A stretch of DNA of 64,000 nucleotides from Diphasiastrum complanatum. Lineage: Eukaryota > Streptophyta > Lycopodiopsida > Lycopodiales > Lycopodiaceae. The position numbers and the translations under genes are program-made. The notes beneath the pieces were generated by a model, which saw only the letters and a program-made list of their open reading frames with translations, searched no databases and was not told where the DNA came from. The first letter of the stretch is position 1; each line of letters starts with the position of its first letter. Where the stretch lies: positions 20,377-84,376 of the forward strand of contig MU832158.1 of the NCBI GenBank assembly GCA_029204225.1, read 5' to 3'. Positions 34,911-46,175 of the stretch are shown piece by piece.

Positions 34911-34914
34911 ATAC

Positions 34915-37298
34915 ATGGAGGAACCCGAATTCTTAAAGATGGCTAAAGATCGAGCTAGCAAAAATTCCACTGCTTACCTATGCATTGATATATGTGCAAC
35001 ATCCACATATGACGTTCAAGACGTAGTTCTTGACTCAGGAGCCACATCGCACTTTGTGACGACAAGACAGGTGATCGTCGACTTTCGACAAACCGACCTC
35101 TCCAGATATATCGTTCTAGGAGATGGATCACGACATGAAGTAAGCAGCACCAAAGCACTTTGGCTGACCACCAATGGCATAGACAGAAGACTAGACGACG
35201 TCCTATATGTGTCGACACTCTAGAAAGATCTGCTATCAATTGCTACTATAACAGATGCAGACAATCAAACATGCAATATCATTGACGTCAGCTCCAGTAC
35301 GCTCATCACACAAGGCAGACGAAGAGGAAACATGTATCACTTGAAGGTATGCCTACCAATAGAGCAGGCTCACCAAGTCCGTGAGTCTGCAGATGTTTTG
35401 TGGCACAGGAGACTATGCCACATGAACCCACTAGCGCTATATAAAGCAAGCCAGTACAACGCATTCATAGGAGTCAACATCAAGGATGCAAACCTGACAT
35501 TATGTGATACATGCAACAAAGGGAAGATGTCGTGTATACCTTTCACAAAGGATTCCTTCAGAGCAACGGAACTTCTGGAGCTCATACACTCAGACATCTA
35601 TGGACCCTTTGATGTAGTACTTGTCAGAGGATCAAGATACTACATCACCTTTATCGATGATTATAGTAAATTTGTCGTTGTCTATTTCATCCACAACAAG
35701 TCTGAAGCTCTTGATAAGTTTACAGAATATGTGAACTGGGCTGAGAAGTGGACCAAAAGGAAAGTCAAGCAGATCACGACTGATAGAGGAGGAGAATATA
35801 TCCCCAACCGTTTTGTCGACTTCTGTAAAAGTCGTGGTATAAATTCATAGGAAGACAACAGCCTATACACCATAACACAACGGTGTAGCAGAGAGGAAGA
35901 ACAGGATTCTCAAGGAAGCTGCAAGATCAATGATGGCCTACTCCAAGGCATCAAGATTATTATGGGCTGAAGCAGTAGCTACAACCGCCTACCCACAAAA
36001 CAAGATAGGCAAGTCGAGCGTTGCTCACACTATTCCACATGAGACTTGGTGGAGAAGCAAGCCCAATCGAGTTCATGTTCAGATCTTCGAATGTGTAGCA
36101 TACACACACATACTAGACAAGAAGAGAAAGAACAAAAAGGTGAAGCAAGGATTCTTGGTTGGCTATGATATACACTCTGCATACTACAGAGTATACATGC
36201 CTGAATCCAATGAAGTGAAGACTGTCAGATTTGATGAGACAAGAATGATGGTTGAAGAAGATCCAATCAGCTATGAAGTTCTTAGCGGACAATACTACGA
36301 TCTACCCACATCGACAGAGGGAGCGGTCCCTGAGCATCTAGATGAAGATACTCAAATTTCAGTTGAACTGAATGATAGTTCAGACGACGAGCAGACCAAC
36401 ATATTGGGAGTACCCGTCACATTGGTGATACACCAAGGTCCCACTATCAACAAGTAGGACAATGGCAAAGGAGTTGGAGCCTGTATTATCTCCAAGGAGA
36501 TCTGCAAGACAAAGAAGAGCACCAGTCAGATATGTGCCTGACAACTTATCTTCTACTCAAGAAGAATTCTATGGAGTCAGCAATGAGCCACAAACTTATG
36601 AAAAAGTCATCAACTGTCCAGACAAGGACAAATGGATCAAGGCCATGAAAGACGAAATGAGCTCCATGAAGCAGAACAAAGTGTGGACTCTCGAGCCACT
36701 ACCCGTCGACAGAAAGACTGTCAAGTGTAAATGGGTCTACAAGCACAAGTATGGACCAGACAACAATGTACTGAGATACAAGGCCAGACTAATTGCAAAG
36801 GGCTTCTCACAGAGGTATGGGATTGATTATACAGAGACATTCTCTCCTGTTGTGAAACACACATCCCTACGCATATTATTTGCATACACAGCTACCTATG
36901 ATCTGAGGATCCACATTGTAGACAAGAAGACAACCTTCTTGCATGGAGATTTGAAAGAAGAGGTCTACATGGACCAACCACTAGGTTTTACCTGTGAGTC
37001 ACTTGGTGACTCAGCCTGCAGAATGCATAGAAACATCTATGGACTGAAACAGTCCGCTAGACAATGGTACAAGAAGAAGGATCATGCACTTAGATCCTTG
37101 GGCTTCTAGCCTTTAATGGCCGATTGCAATGTTTACGTGAAAAACATAAACGGAGAGATCATCATAATTGGTGTCTATGTAGATGATACTCTGATCCTAT
37201 CACGGAGCGACAATCTGATTGCACAGGTGAAGGCAGATATTTTGAGGCACTTCAAAATATCGGACCTGGGAGAAGCCAAATGCCACTTGAGTTTGTAG
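34915..37298 (+). pseudogene. Copia E protease, integrase and reverse transcriptase, broken
   Basis: Protease at 34915-35223 (VLDSGATSHFV) ends in TAG. Pre-integrase and integrase core at 35332-35850 (LWHRRLCHMNPLALY, HSDIYGPFDVV, FIDDYSKFVVVYF, TTDRGGEYIPNRF), then 35930-36457. RT at 36462-37109 (NKVWTLEPLPVDRK, CKWVYKHKYGPDNN, GIDYTETFSPVVKH, YGLKQSARQWYKK) and 37116-37298 (GVYVDDTLILSRSD). At least six stops or shifts separate the pieces. All pol domains are present, so it derives from an autonomous element. Confidence 0.85.
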
Positions 37299-37325
37299 AT
37301 CAACAAAGATCTTTAGGCTAGGAGA

Positions 37326-38160
37326 TTGTATTTACACCAGTCAAGATATATTCAAAGGATCATTGATGATTTCAACATGGTAGATTGTAAGGGAGTAAAT
37401 ACTCCAATGATTCTTGGTGCAGTACTGACAAAAGAAGATTGTCCTAGAGATGAAGCAAAACGGCAAGCAATGGAAAATAAGCCTTACAGAAGGCTTATCG
37501 ATTCTTTGATGTAATTGTTAGACACTGCGCGACCAAACATTGCTTACGTAGTGTTCAGATTGAGCCAATTCAATATCAATCTAGGTCCGACACACTGGAA
37601 GATCGCAAAGAGGATTCTACAATACTTGTAGAACACGAAGGACTACGGCCTATGCTATTGTCGAGATGCAGGATTCAAAATTGAATCCTACAGTGATGCA
37701 AGCTGGGCGACCCTAAATGATGATAGTAAAAGCGTCTCAAGAGGATGCACCATAGCAGCCGATGTAACTGTTATTTGGATCAGCAGAAAGCAGACAATAA
37801 CTGTCCAATCATCCTGTGAGGCAGAATATGTTGATGCAGCCATAATGGCCAATGAGCTGACATGGCTCAAACAATTTCTAGATGGACTAGGATAGAGCAT
37901 TGATGAATTGTTGACCTACACATGGACAACACCACCGCTATTCATCTGACAAAAGACCCAGTGTTTCATTCTAGAATGAAGCACATCGCCATCAAGTATC
38001 ACTTGATCAGGGATTTGGTTGAGAAGGACGAGCTGAAGATTTCATCTTCATACCGACAAAGCAGATGGTAGTTGATATCTTTACAAAGGCATTGGATAAG
38101 GCAATGTTTGAAAGGCAGAGAGCCCCAACTTGGAAATCAGAAAAATACATGCTTTAAGAG
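37326..38160 (+). pseudogene. Copia E end of RT and RNase H
   Basis: YLHQSRYIQRIIDDF, CKGVNTPMILGAVLTKEDCP, then RNase H pieces SCEAEYVDAAIMANELTWL and MKHIAIKYHLIRDLVEKDE across stops. A polypurine tract (AAGAGGGAG) lies directly before the 3' LTR. Confidence 0.8.
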
Positions 38161-38165
38161 GGAGC

Positions 38166-39005
38166 TGAAAAAATATTGTGTTTCTAATTTAAAGACAGTA
38201 TTTTTCCTTGTATTATTTACTCAGTTGGCCGACATTTTGGGTCAGGCCGACATTTCCAAGTATCAATGGTGAGGACGAATTATTAGGAATGGATGAACTA
38301 TCGGACCTCCACTACTCGAATGTGAAGTTTTTCAAACTATCACGCTCCGCCGCCGCCATGCAACATCAACAGAAACGTACTTAAACAAATGTTTTAGCTT
38401 AAGCTTAGCTAATCAATCTTGTAATCTAATCCAGCATGATATATGTTCTGGATCAGAGACGAATATATATAGAGATAGACAGAAAGAGCAAAAGAGGACG
38501 CAACACTTAGTGAGGCGCATATCAAGGAAGAAAGAATAGATCTAGCAATAGCTAGTTCCTTTCGTGAAAAGAGAACACCTCTCTCACGCCGACGTGCTGA
38601 TCTGAAAAACAGACAGCGCTCAAGAAAGATTTTCTATGTACACTCATTTTGATAATATAGACGTGTACATCCTTTCTGCTCAGTGTGTAGTATATGAACA
38701 TTGTGATGCTTGTTCAATTTCATCAGTAGATATATTTCCGTTGTCATTAAGAAATTATCTACTGTTCATAAACACATAGTCAGTTTAGTAGTAGCTATCT
38801 GCTTGGTCGGAGGATGACTGATCACAGCCTGAAGTAGTAGACTTCACCGACATATCGGCTCCATCTGAGCGACAATAGGAATAAACCAGAGAGCCCATTA
38901 CATTATGAACAGTGGTCCCAGAGCGACCTGATTGCTTGGCCTTGTCAGAGTCGTTCTGAGATTCCAACAGTGGTTTTAGAGCGGAGCTCCTCGGAGTTTC
39001 CATCA
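38166..39005 (+). repeat. Copia E 3' LTR
   Basis: 840 bp, TGAAAAAATATTG to TTTCCATCA, pairing with 33129-33970. The flanking 5-mers (ATGTG left, AGCTG right) do not match, so no target duplication is visible. Confidence 0.9.
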
Positions 39006-39470
39006 AGCTGGGCATCTATCAAAGATGACTGCAAGAGCGTCTCAAGAGGCTGTACCATCGTAGCAGATGCAGCTGTTATTTGAATAAGCAAGAAACAGAC
39101 AATAATTGACCAATATTCTTGTGAGGCAGAGTATATTGTTGTAGCTAAGATGGCTAATGAGCTGACATGGCTCAAACAGTTCCCAAACAGATTGGGAGAG
39201 AGCACAAACGAGTCATTGATGTTGTACATGGACAACACCTCTACTATACATCTGACGAAGGGCCCTATGTTTTATTCTAGAATGAAACACATTGCTATTA
39301 AGTATCACTTGATCAGGGATCTGGTTGAAAGAAACGAGTTGAAGATCGTGTTCATTTCAACGAATCAGATGGTAGTCGACATCTTCACAAAGTCTTTAGA
39401 CAAGGCAATGTTTGAAAGACAAAGGACAAGCTTGGGAATCAGAAAAATACCCACTTTGAGAGGGAGCTGA
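39006..39470 (+). pseudogene. Outer copia RNase H, continuation
   Basis: Begins SWASIKDDCKSVSRG, the exact continuation of the codon pattern interrupted at 33128. It runs SCEAEYIVVAKMANELTWLK, YMDNTSTIHLTKG, MKHIAIKYHLIRDLVE and VVDIFTKSLDKAMFERQR to a polypurine tract (GAGAGGGAG). Mostly open. Same family as copia E. Confidence 0.85.
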
Positions 39471-39690
39471 AGAAACCTAAAGTTTTAAGTTTCAAAGCTT
39501 TTGTATTTTTCTTGCATTTTTTGGACTGTTGCATTTTTGAACTAAGTTTTGCACAGTTTGCATATTTGAACTGTGTTTTGCACATTTGCATTTTTTGCAC
39601 TTTCCCAAAAACCCGACACTAAGCCAAAATATGACTTAGAACATTTTTTGCCGACCTTCGACTTTTACCCAGTTTTGAAAACTACGACAA
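39471..39690 (+). repeat. Outer copia 3' LTR, truncated
   Basis: TGAAGAAACC follows the polypurine tract, the same start as the copia C family LTR. Only about 200 bp of LTR-like, TTTTGCAC-rich sequence remains before gypsy gag. Confidence 0.5.
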
Positions 39691-40080
39691 CTCGTTCTTC
39701 GCACTTTTCTAAGAGCTGGACAATGGCTTCTGGTGATGTCTTGCCATAGACATCACATGCATTCTCAAAGACTTGAAGAAATCTTTGAGGGTCAGTGTTG
39801 CCGTCATACTTAGGTAAATCTACTTGGGAATACGTTTTTCAGTACGCGGAACATTATTTGCAAAACCCCCATTTAAGTGAGCTTGTGCATGTGATGATTC
39901 GACAGTGTGAAAGTGTGGGCGATCGTATGGAGCTTCAAAACGCATGGGTTCCCATATGTCAAATGAGTTGGTTGAGGGCTCCTGGACTTGGGACTTCATC
40001 CTAGAATATCTATTGAATCAAGCCTGTTCGGTAGATGGGGAGACCATCTCTGGTGGATAGTCCTCTGTGGAAGTCGCATC
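39690..40080 (-). pseudogene. Gypsy gag fragment
   Basis: Minus-strand reading gives DLPKYDGNTDPQRFLQVFE near 39825-39770, followed by VYGKTSPEAIVQLLE: the same gag type as 27801-28237. Only a short N-terminal part is left. Confidence 0.65.
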
Positions 40081-40740
40081 GTAAGGACGATCTATAACAA
40101 ATATGGATTGGGTATGTAGGCCTTTTGGTCTCTTTTGGGCGACAGTTTATGGTTTCGGTAAAAAACAAAAAAAATGACAGTTTAGGCTTTGGTTAAAAAA
40201 GCAACAAATGCGAAGGTCTTGGGTGGGGAAAAAGCGAAAATGGGAAGTTTTAGGGTGTTAGGAAACAACGAAAAAAGTGAAGATCTTGGGTGGGAAAAAG
40301 CAAAACTTTAGGATTTTAGGAAACAACGAAAAAAGCGAAGAACTTGGGTGGGAAAAAGCGAATGTTTAGGCTTTTAGTAAAAATGCGAAAGAAGCGAAGG
40401 TAAAAAAAGCAAAAAAAACAAAGTTATTTTTTTTGTGGTGCAAAAAACCGACTAACACGAAGGTTTAGGGTTTTAGTAAAAATGCGAAAATGCGATAAAA
40501 CTTTAAGACGAAAAACTGATGGAAAACAAGGCTAAAATCTGAAGGTTCTGAACATGGATCGTTCTGTATTGTTTTATATTATTCTGAACAAGGGATATTA
40601 GTCACAAGCTAATAATGTTGGGTGTCCAAATGACATAGTTTTTATGTAGGGATTGTTGCACTAAACTATGTTAATAACTGTGGTAATTGGCAAATACTGG
40701 AACATAGTCAAATATAGGGTTGACTTTGGTGTTGTAGTTG
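40081..40740. other. A/G-rich leader-like sequence with GCGAA words
   Basis: Repeated GGGTGGGAAAAAGCGAA and TTAGGNTTTTAGTAAAAATGCGAA words between about 40195 and 40500. No coding capacity. Probably the leader or LTR of the gypsy fragment to the left. Confidence 0.45.
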
Positions 40741-40764
40741 ACTTGGTCGAGATTGTGAGTTTAG

Positions 40765-41400
40765 GCACTTGGTTGAGAGTTGATAGAAAATCCTCGGTTG
40801 AGATTTGATAGAGAATACTCGGTTGAGATTTGATAGAAAATCCTTGGTTGAGATTTGATAGAAAATACTCAGTTGAGATTTGATAGAAAATCCTCAGTTG
40901 AGATTGTGACAAAAGGGTTCGGTCGAGATCTGAAGGAATTCCTTCGGTTGAGATAAGGCTTCAGTCGAGATTTGACAAAAGTCTCCGATTGAGATTGTGA
41001 CGGACGTCGTCGGTCGAGATCTGATCAAATGCCCTCGGTCGAGATCGTGACAGAAGGCTTCAGTCAACATTTGACAGAAGTCTTCGGTTGAGATTTGAGT
41101 GAATGCTTTCGGTCGAGATCGTGATGAAAGGCTTCGTTCGAGATTTGACAAAAGTCCTTGGTCGGGATTTGACAGAAAACACTCAGTTGAGATGGGACTG
41201 AAAGTCTTCAGTCGAGATGTCAACTAAGTGGCTCGGTTGAGATGTTCACGAAAAGACTCGGTCGAGATGTTCATGGGAAGACTCGGTCGAGATGTTCACG
41301 AGAAGACTCAGTCGAGATGTTCACGGGAAGACTCGGTTGAGGTGTTCACGGGAAGACTCGGTTGAGATCTGATCAATGAGTATCAGTTGAGATTTAAACT
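40765..41400 (+). repeat. Minisatellite, about 25-bp unit around CGGTYGAGAT
   Basis: About two dozen imperfect copies of a unit typified by CGGTTGAGATTTGATAGAAAATCCT. Three variant blocks follow each other: TTTGATAGAAAAT (left), ATCGTGACAGAAGG (middle) and GTTCACGGGAAGACT (right). Unit length and spacing vary. Long frames on either strand here are by-products of the repeat. Confidence 0.9.
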
Positions 41401-43374
41401 CAGGACATGGCGAGATATTTCTGGTAGGGTCTCAGTCGAGAGTTGTCATGTGGTTTCAATAGGAAATGAAACAAGGCTCGGTCCAGTCTAGACGTGAGTC
41501 GTGGAGCTCGGTAGGTAAGGACCGTGAAGGCTCGGTCGAAAATAGAGCTGTGAGTCGGTCGAGACCAAAGTGATGAGCTTTGTGAGGATGCATATGTGAG
41601 CCTATAGATAGATGGTTTGGCAGCACAGATCAGAAAGGTTTGATGTTTATAAGTGTCTGTGTAGCGGTGGAAATGGCGCCAAATGTTCACAGATTCCAGC
41701 CAGAACCTGTGAACACGGTTTCTTGTTCTTCTTACTTCGTTACATCTTCTTCTTAGATGGTTTCCAGGCAGATTGTTTGTCAGTTCAACATTTGTATTCC
41801 CAGCCTGTCAGTGGGATGAAATAGTTTTGTTTACTCCAGCTACATGCATTTACAAGCCATGTAACCAATCCTTGCTCAACAGATTAACATTTTGAATCAA
41901 AGAGCAATCTACAAATCTATCTACTAAACTATTTTAAAAAATCAGGGAACAATACAACATCAAGATTAATCTACACAACAAAAACAAGAATCAAGGAAGC
42001 TAACTACCTAGCATCATTCTAGCATCCCAAGAATCAAGAAATACACACCTCTTGATGCTTGGAATGCCCAAGAACAATCAAGAACATGATTGTTAGTGAA
42101 CATGCAAGATCTGATCCACAATCTCAGCCTATTTAGTTTACCTGGATGCTGAAAATTACAAAATCAAGAAACAAGAAAGCTAATCCACATCTACATTCCA
42201 CATTGCAATAAAGAAAGTAGGAAATATAATTAATCCACAACCACAACAAGGAAATCAAAGCATGTTCATAGGAATTTCACTCAAGACAATAGCCATGAAC
42301 AAGGAGCTTCTCAATTGCCAATAACTCGTGGAGGATCTTCTTCATTCATACAAGAGAAATGACAATACAATAAAAGCTCCCTCACAAGAGAGGGGGGCCC
42401 TTAAATAAGCAAGAGGGCTACCCATGTGGAGCCTAAGTGGCAATTCCACTAGTTTAGAAATTACAAGTGGAAATAGCTCTTCCACTAGAGGTCACCATCA
42501 AAAGGTGGCTCACTCTAATTTATTTAAGAGGGGTCTACATTTATTTACATTGCCTACGAATGTCACTAGCTCCTACATGGTCGTTCCTTCTCTGGGATTC
42601 ACCATGTAGGCTCACATGGAAAGAATCTGTAATTCTAACTAGTAATCTTCGGCTCTCGTGCTTGGCTCTCAGCTTCTCCTGCTCTCCTCCTTCTGAGACC
42701 TCCTCGGTCTTGGGTGAGAGATGCTCTGTGTTTTCAGCTTGGCTCGGCATCTGGGGATTCTCTAGAATCTGCTAACAGGAAGGCCAAGATGCCACATGGC
42801 AACCCACTCCTAATGTAGGTTAGGTCAAGTCAATAGAGTTGGTCATGTCTATTTGGTGGTCATCTCTACTTTATAGGACCTACACCTAAGTTTAAGGTGA
42901 AAATTTGACCAACTAGCTACCTACCAAGTATAACTCTAGCATCTAGGCTCGGGTTTCATTTTAGGGCAATAAGAGTGAGTTAACTTCCTTATTACATGCT
43001 GGAAATCCATCTAACTTCAAGAAGGAAGTCGAATTTGCTATGTACTATGAGAAGATAGTCGAACTTGCTATGTATTCCAAGCTCATTGGCAATCTCAAGC
43101 TAGTTCACTATGTACATTGAGTTTTTGTGATCCAAATGCAATCAAATCAATTCTCAGCTTGAAGGCTGTACTACAGCCTGTATTACACACATGTGGGCTC
43201 GTATTTCAATGTTGATCAATCCTTTTGATTGTTAATGCTTGTTGTTTCTCAAATTGCCAATCTAGATCAACTTTTTGATGACTAGTTTTTTGATAGATTG
43301 TTAAGCAAGCATCCAATCACTCTTGTGGATCTTTTGTAGATTCATTTATGGTCCTAAAGTACAGTACTTTCACA
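41401..43374. other. No gene; LTR-type sequence leading to copia G
   Basis: AT-rich in the middle. 42640-42760 (CTCGTGCTTGGCTCTCAGCTT) resembles 47210-47245 (CTCGTGCTCTCATACTCGGCTTTCAACTT), so two related LTRs probably lie here and at 46920-47290. The right end (TTTCACA) adjoins a primer site and is therefore the end of the copia G 5' LTR. Confidence 0.45.
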
Positions 43375-43387
43375 TGGTATCAGAGCC
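43375..43387 (+). promoter_or_regulatory. Primer-binding site, initiator Met tRNA
   Basis: TGGTATCAGAGCC after an LTR end TTTCACA; start of copia G interior. Confidence 0.85.
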
Positions 43388-43859
43388 AAGTACAAGAGCA
43401 TAAGCAATTGATCTAATGCAAATCCATTTTTAGCAAGTTTTGGCACTAAAAACTAGTATTGAGAGGGCAAGCTAGAATCTTGATTTTGGTGAGGAGATTT
43501 GATCCCAAACTTGGTAGGGGTCCAAATCTATATTGTCCACATGTGTGGGAACCTCTGAACCTGCATTTAATCCATGATATTCATTTGATCCAAAGAAATT
43601 CAATTTGTAAGCTTTTGATGTAAATTTTGGCGGAAATCTTAGGATAAGCTACCAAGATTGAGTGCCATTGATTAGATTTGACTTAGGGTCATGAGATATA
43701 ATTAATCTAGGCTGAAATCAGGTCCTCTAAACTTGTTTTACAGGTCTTGAAAGTACATCAGAAAGTGTGAGAGAGATTTAGTCATGTTATTGTCCAAAAA
43801 TAGCCAAAATTGGCAAGATTTGATTGTAAGTAGATTTCACATCATCTTATCTTCATTCC

Positions 43860-44120
43860 AACTTTGTGAGGGAGTGCTAGAACTAAGATTATGAGTCCAT
43901 TTGTTGGATTAGAAATCTAATTTGAGTAAAACACTACAAGAGAGAGACCTTAGTGAGTTTCTAGAGACAATCAAATCCATTTCTTGGCAAGATTTGTTTG
44001 AAAGTAGTTTTCACTTCATCTTATCTTCATTCCAGCTTTGTGAGGGAGTGATAGAACTGTGATTATAAGTCCATTTGTTGGATTAGAAATCAAATTTGAG
44101 TGAAACACTACAATTGTGAG
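43860..44120 (+). repeat. Direct repeat in copia G leader
   Basis: CTTTGTGAGGGAGTG followed by TAGAACT and GTCCATTTGTTGGATTAG occurs at about 43863-43920 and again at 44036-44093, 173 bp apart, with few differences. Confidence 0.75.
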
Positions 44121-44178
44121 ACCTTTGTGAGTTTCAAGTCAATCAAATCTATTTCTTTTTTGTAGAAGTCACTAGTAA

Positions 44179-44690
44179 GATGGGATTTGCTGAGCATACC
44201 TTCTAGAAGCTACTGAGAGATTGAATTCTACAAATTATTTTATTGGAAGGTTAGAATGGAGTCACTTTTTGTGCTCCAAGACCTTTATGAGTTATTGATT
44301 GAAGATGAAGATGAACCTCTAGGTGCACATGAGTTAGCTAGATACAAGAAGAGATCTAGGCTTGCACTTCATTGTGTGAAGATGAATGTGAGCAATGATT
44401 TGTTGAGAGAAGTATCAACATGTACTAGTGTTAAAGAGGCTTGGGAGTCTTTAAAATCAATCTATGAATCTAGTAACACTTCAAGAGTACTCATGCTTAG
44501 AAATCGGATTTTGCAAAGCATGAGGAAAACTGAGGAGAGTGCATAGGATTATGTACTCAGATTTAAGTCTCTAAATAGGGAGTTGGCTTCCATTGGAGAG
44601 AAGATTCATGATGGAGATTGTACAAATTGTCCTTCATGGTCTAGGAGATGACTTTGCAAATTTGGTCCAAAGTTTTGCCATCCAAGACAC
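44179..44690 (+). pseudogene. Copia G gag fragment
   Basis: Starts ATGGGATTTGCTGAG. Frame 44256-44546 reads LALHCVKMNVSNDLLREVST, AWESLKSIYESSNTSRVL and LRNRILQSMRKTEESA, close to copia D gag. Several stops. It breaks near 44690, where minus-strand gypsy sequence begins. Confidence 0.75.
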
Positions 44691-44704
44691 GACGATCATG
44701 CCAG

Positions 44705-45261
44705 GCCTTCTATCGTCGTTTGTGGATTAATTGTGCATGATAGGATATATGTCGTGTCTCACACAATTTTGTAAACGTGAAAAATTGATTCTGAACTTGG
44801 TGTTGATAAGCATTATCATCACACAAGTCAGTGGCATAAGCTAAAGTGACGTGTAAGGACGAAATTAAAAATTCTACTGGCATAACAGCCTCTTGGCCAT
44901 ATATCAGTTCAAACGGTGTTTTTCAATCCGTGGCTTACTTTGGCTTTGTGCGATATGCCCAGATAGCAGAGAATAACTTTGTTTTCCAGTCTGATCAACT
45001 GGTTTTCACTATCTTGGTTAAGATTTTACATATCGTTTTATTCGTAAACTCAGCTAATCCATTGCATCTAGGATAACACGGGGTACCCTTTCCGTGGATA
45101 ACGAAATAATGAGTCAGTAAACTATTGATTACTTCATTAAGGAAGTGAGAACCTCGATTACTGACAAGCTCTATTGGACAACCAAATCTAGTGATGATGT
45201 TTTCATAGAGGAAGCGTGCTACGGACTTTGCATCTGTTTTTCGTGTGACTTTCTCTGACAA
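44705..45261 (-). pseudogene. Gypsy integrase fragment
   Basis: Minus strand: DAKSVARFLYENIITRFGCP, SNRGSHFLNEVI, GLAEFTNKTICKIL, then WAYRTKPK and TPFELIYGQEAVMPVEF in broken frames. This is the Tat/Athila-like gypsy integrase core. It is truncated at both ends. Confidence 0.8.
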
Positions 45262-46175
45262 TTACATCCGACGACCTACAAAAAACTTTCTGACGTTTCC
45301 ATCTGACGAATTTTTGGAATTTCTGACATTCTCGAATTTTCCACTTTTTTGAATTTTTATCAAAAATTGATTGTGTTCGACGATTGTATTCGACCACCAG
45401 TAAAAAGCTAAAATTGTTTTTTTTTTTAAAATTGCATCCGACGATTTTGCGTCCGACAATCCAAATCCGACAGTTTTTTCGAATTCTCGACATTCTAAGA
45501 TTTTTCAATTTTTGAGATTTTCGGATTTTCTGAATTTTTTGAGTTTTTTGGATTTTCAAATTTTTTGAGTTAATTTTTTTCGAGTTTTTAGATTTTCGAA
45601 TTTTTCTAGTTTGTTGTGCAGTTTGTCGGATGAAATCGTCGGACACAATTTTTTTTTGAAAAAACTCGAAAAAATTTGAGACTCAAAAATCTCGAAAATG
45701 CAAAAAGTGGAATTTTGACGGGTGCAACTTTTGGATAGATTTGTTCTTGTGAGGTGGTCGTTGAATGCACGTCAGATCGAAATTTTTTGTTGAAGAAACC
45801 TGAGAATCTCAAAAACTTGAAAAAGAGAAAAGATTAAAAAACTCGTCTGATGGAGAAAAAAGTTCAAAATCTTAGGAACTCGAAAAATAGGAAAGATACA
45901 AAAACTTAAAAAAATGAGAATTATCCCAAAACTCAAAAAAACAGGAAGGATTTCAAAAGTTGAAAAAACAGGAAGGATTTGAAAACTTGTCGGATGGAAA
46001 AAAAAAATCCCAAAATCTCGAAAAATAGAGAATACTAATTTGAGAAAAGAGAAACAGATGCAAGTATCTGAAAAAAAATTTGTTGTTTGTGTGTTTTGGT
46101 GTTTTTTTTTTTTTGTTTTTGTTTTTTGTTTTTAACAAACATCGGATGTAATCTTCAGATGGAATCGTCGGACCG
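45262..46175. repeat. Strand-asymmetric, inverted-repeat-like region with TCCGAC words
   Basis: The left half (45262-45640) is T-rich with GAATTTTT and TCCGAC words. The right half (45650-46175) is A-rich with CTCGAAAAA and GTCGGA words. The switch lies near 45645. No coding capacity; frames on the minus strand are low complexity. Confidence 0.6.

Noticed and set aside
40661-41223. Minus-strand frames with repeated QISTEDF
   Set aside because: By-product of the minisatellite; unit length and indels are not multiples of three.
40765-41400. CRISPR-like array of short repeats
   Set aside because: Units are contiguous, imperfect and without unique spacers; the genome is eukaryotic. It is a minisatellite.
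45203-46138. Lysine/asparagine-rich minus-strand frames
   Set aside because: Low-complexity translation of the A/T-rich inverted-repeat-like region.
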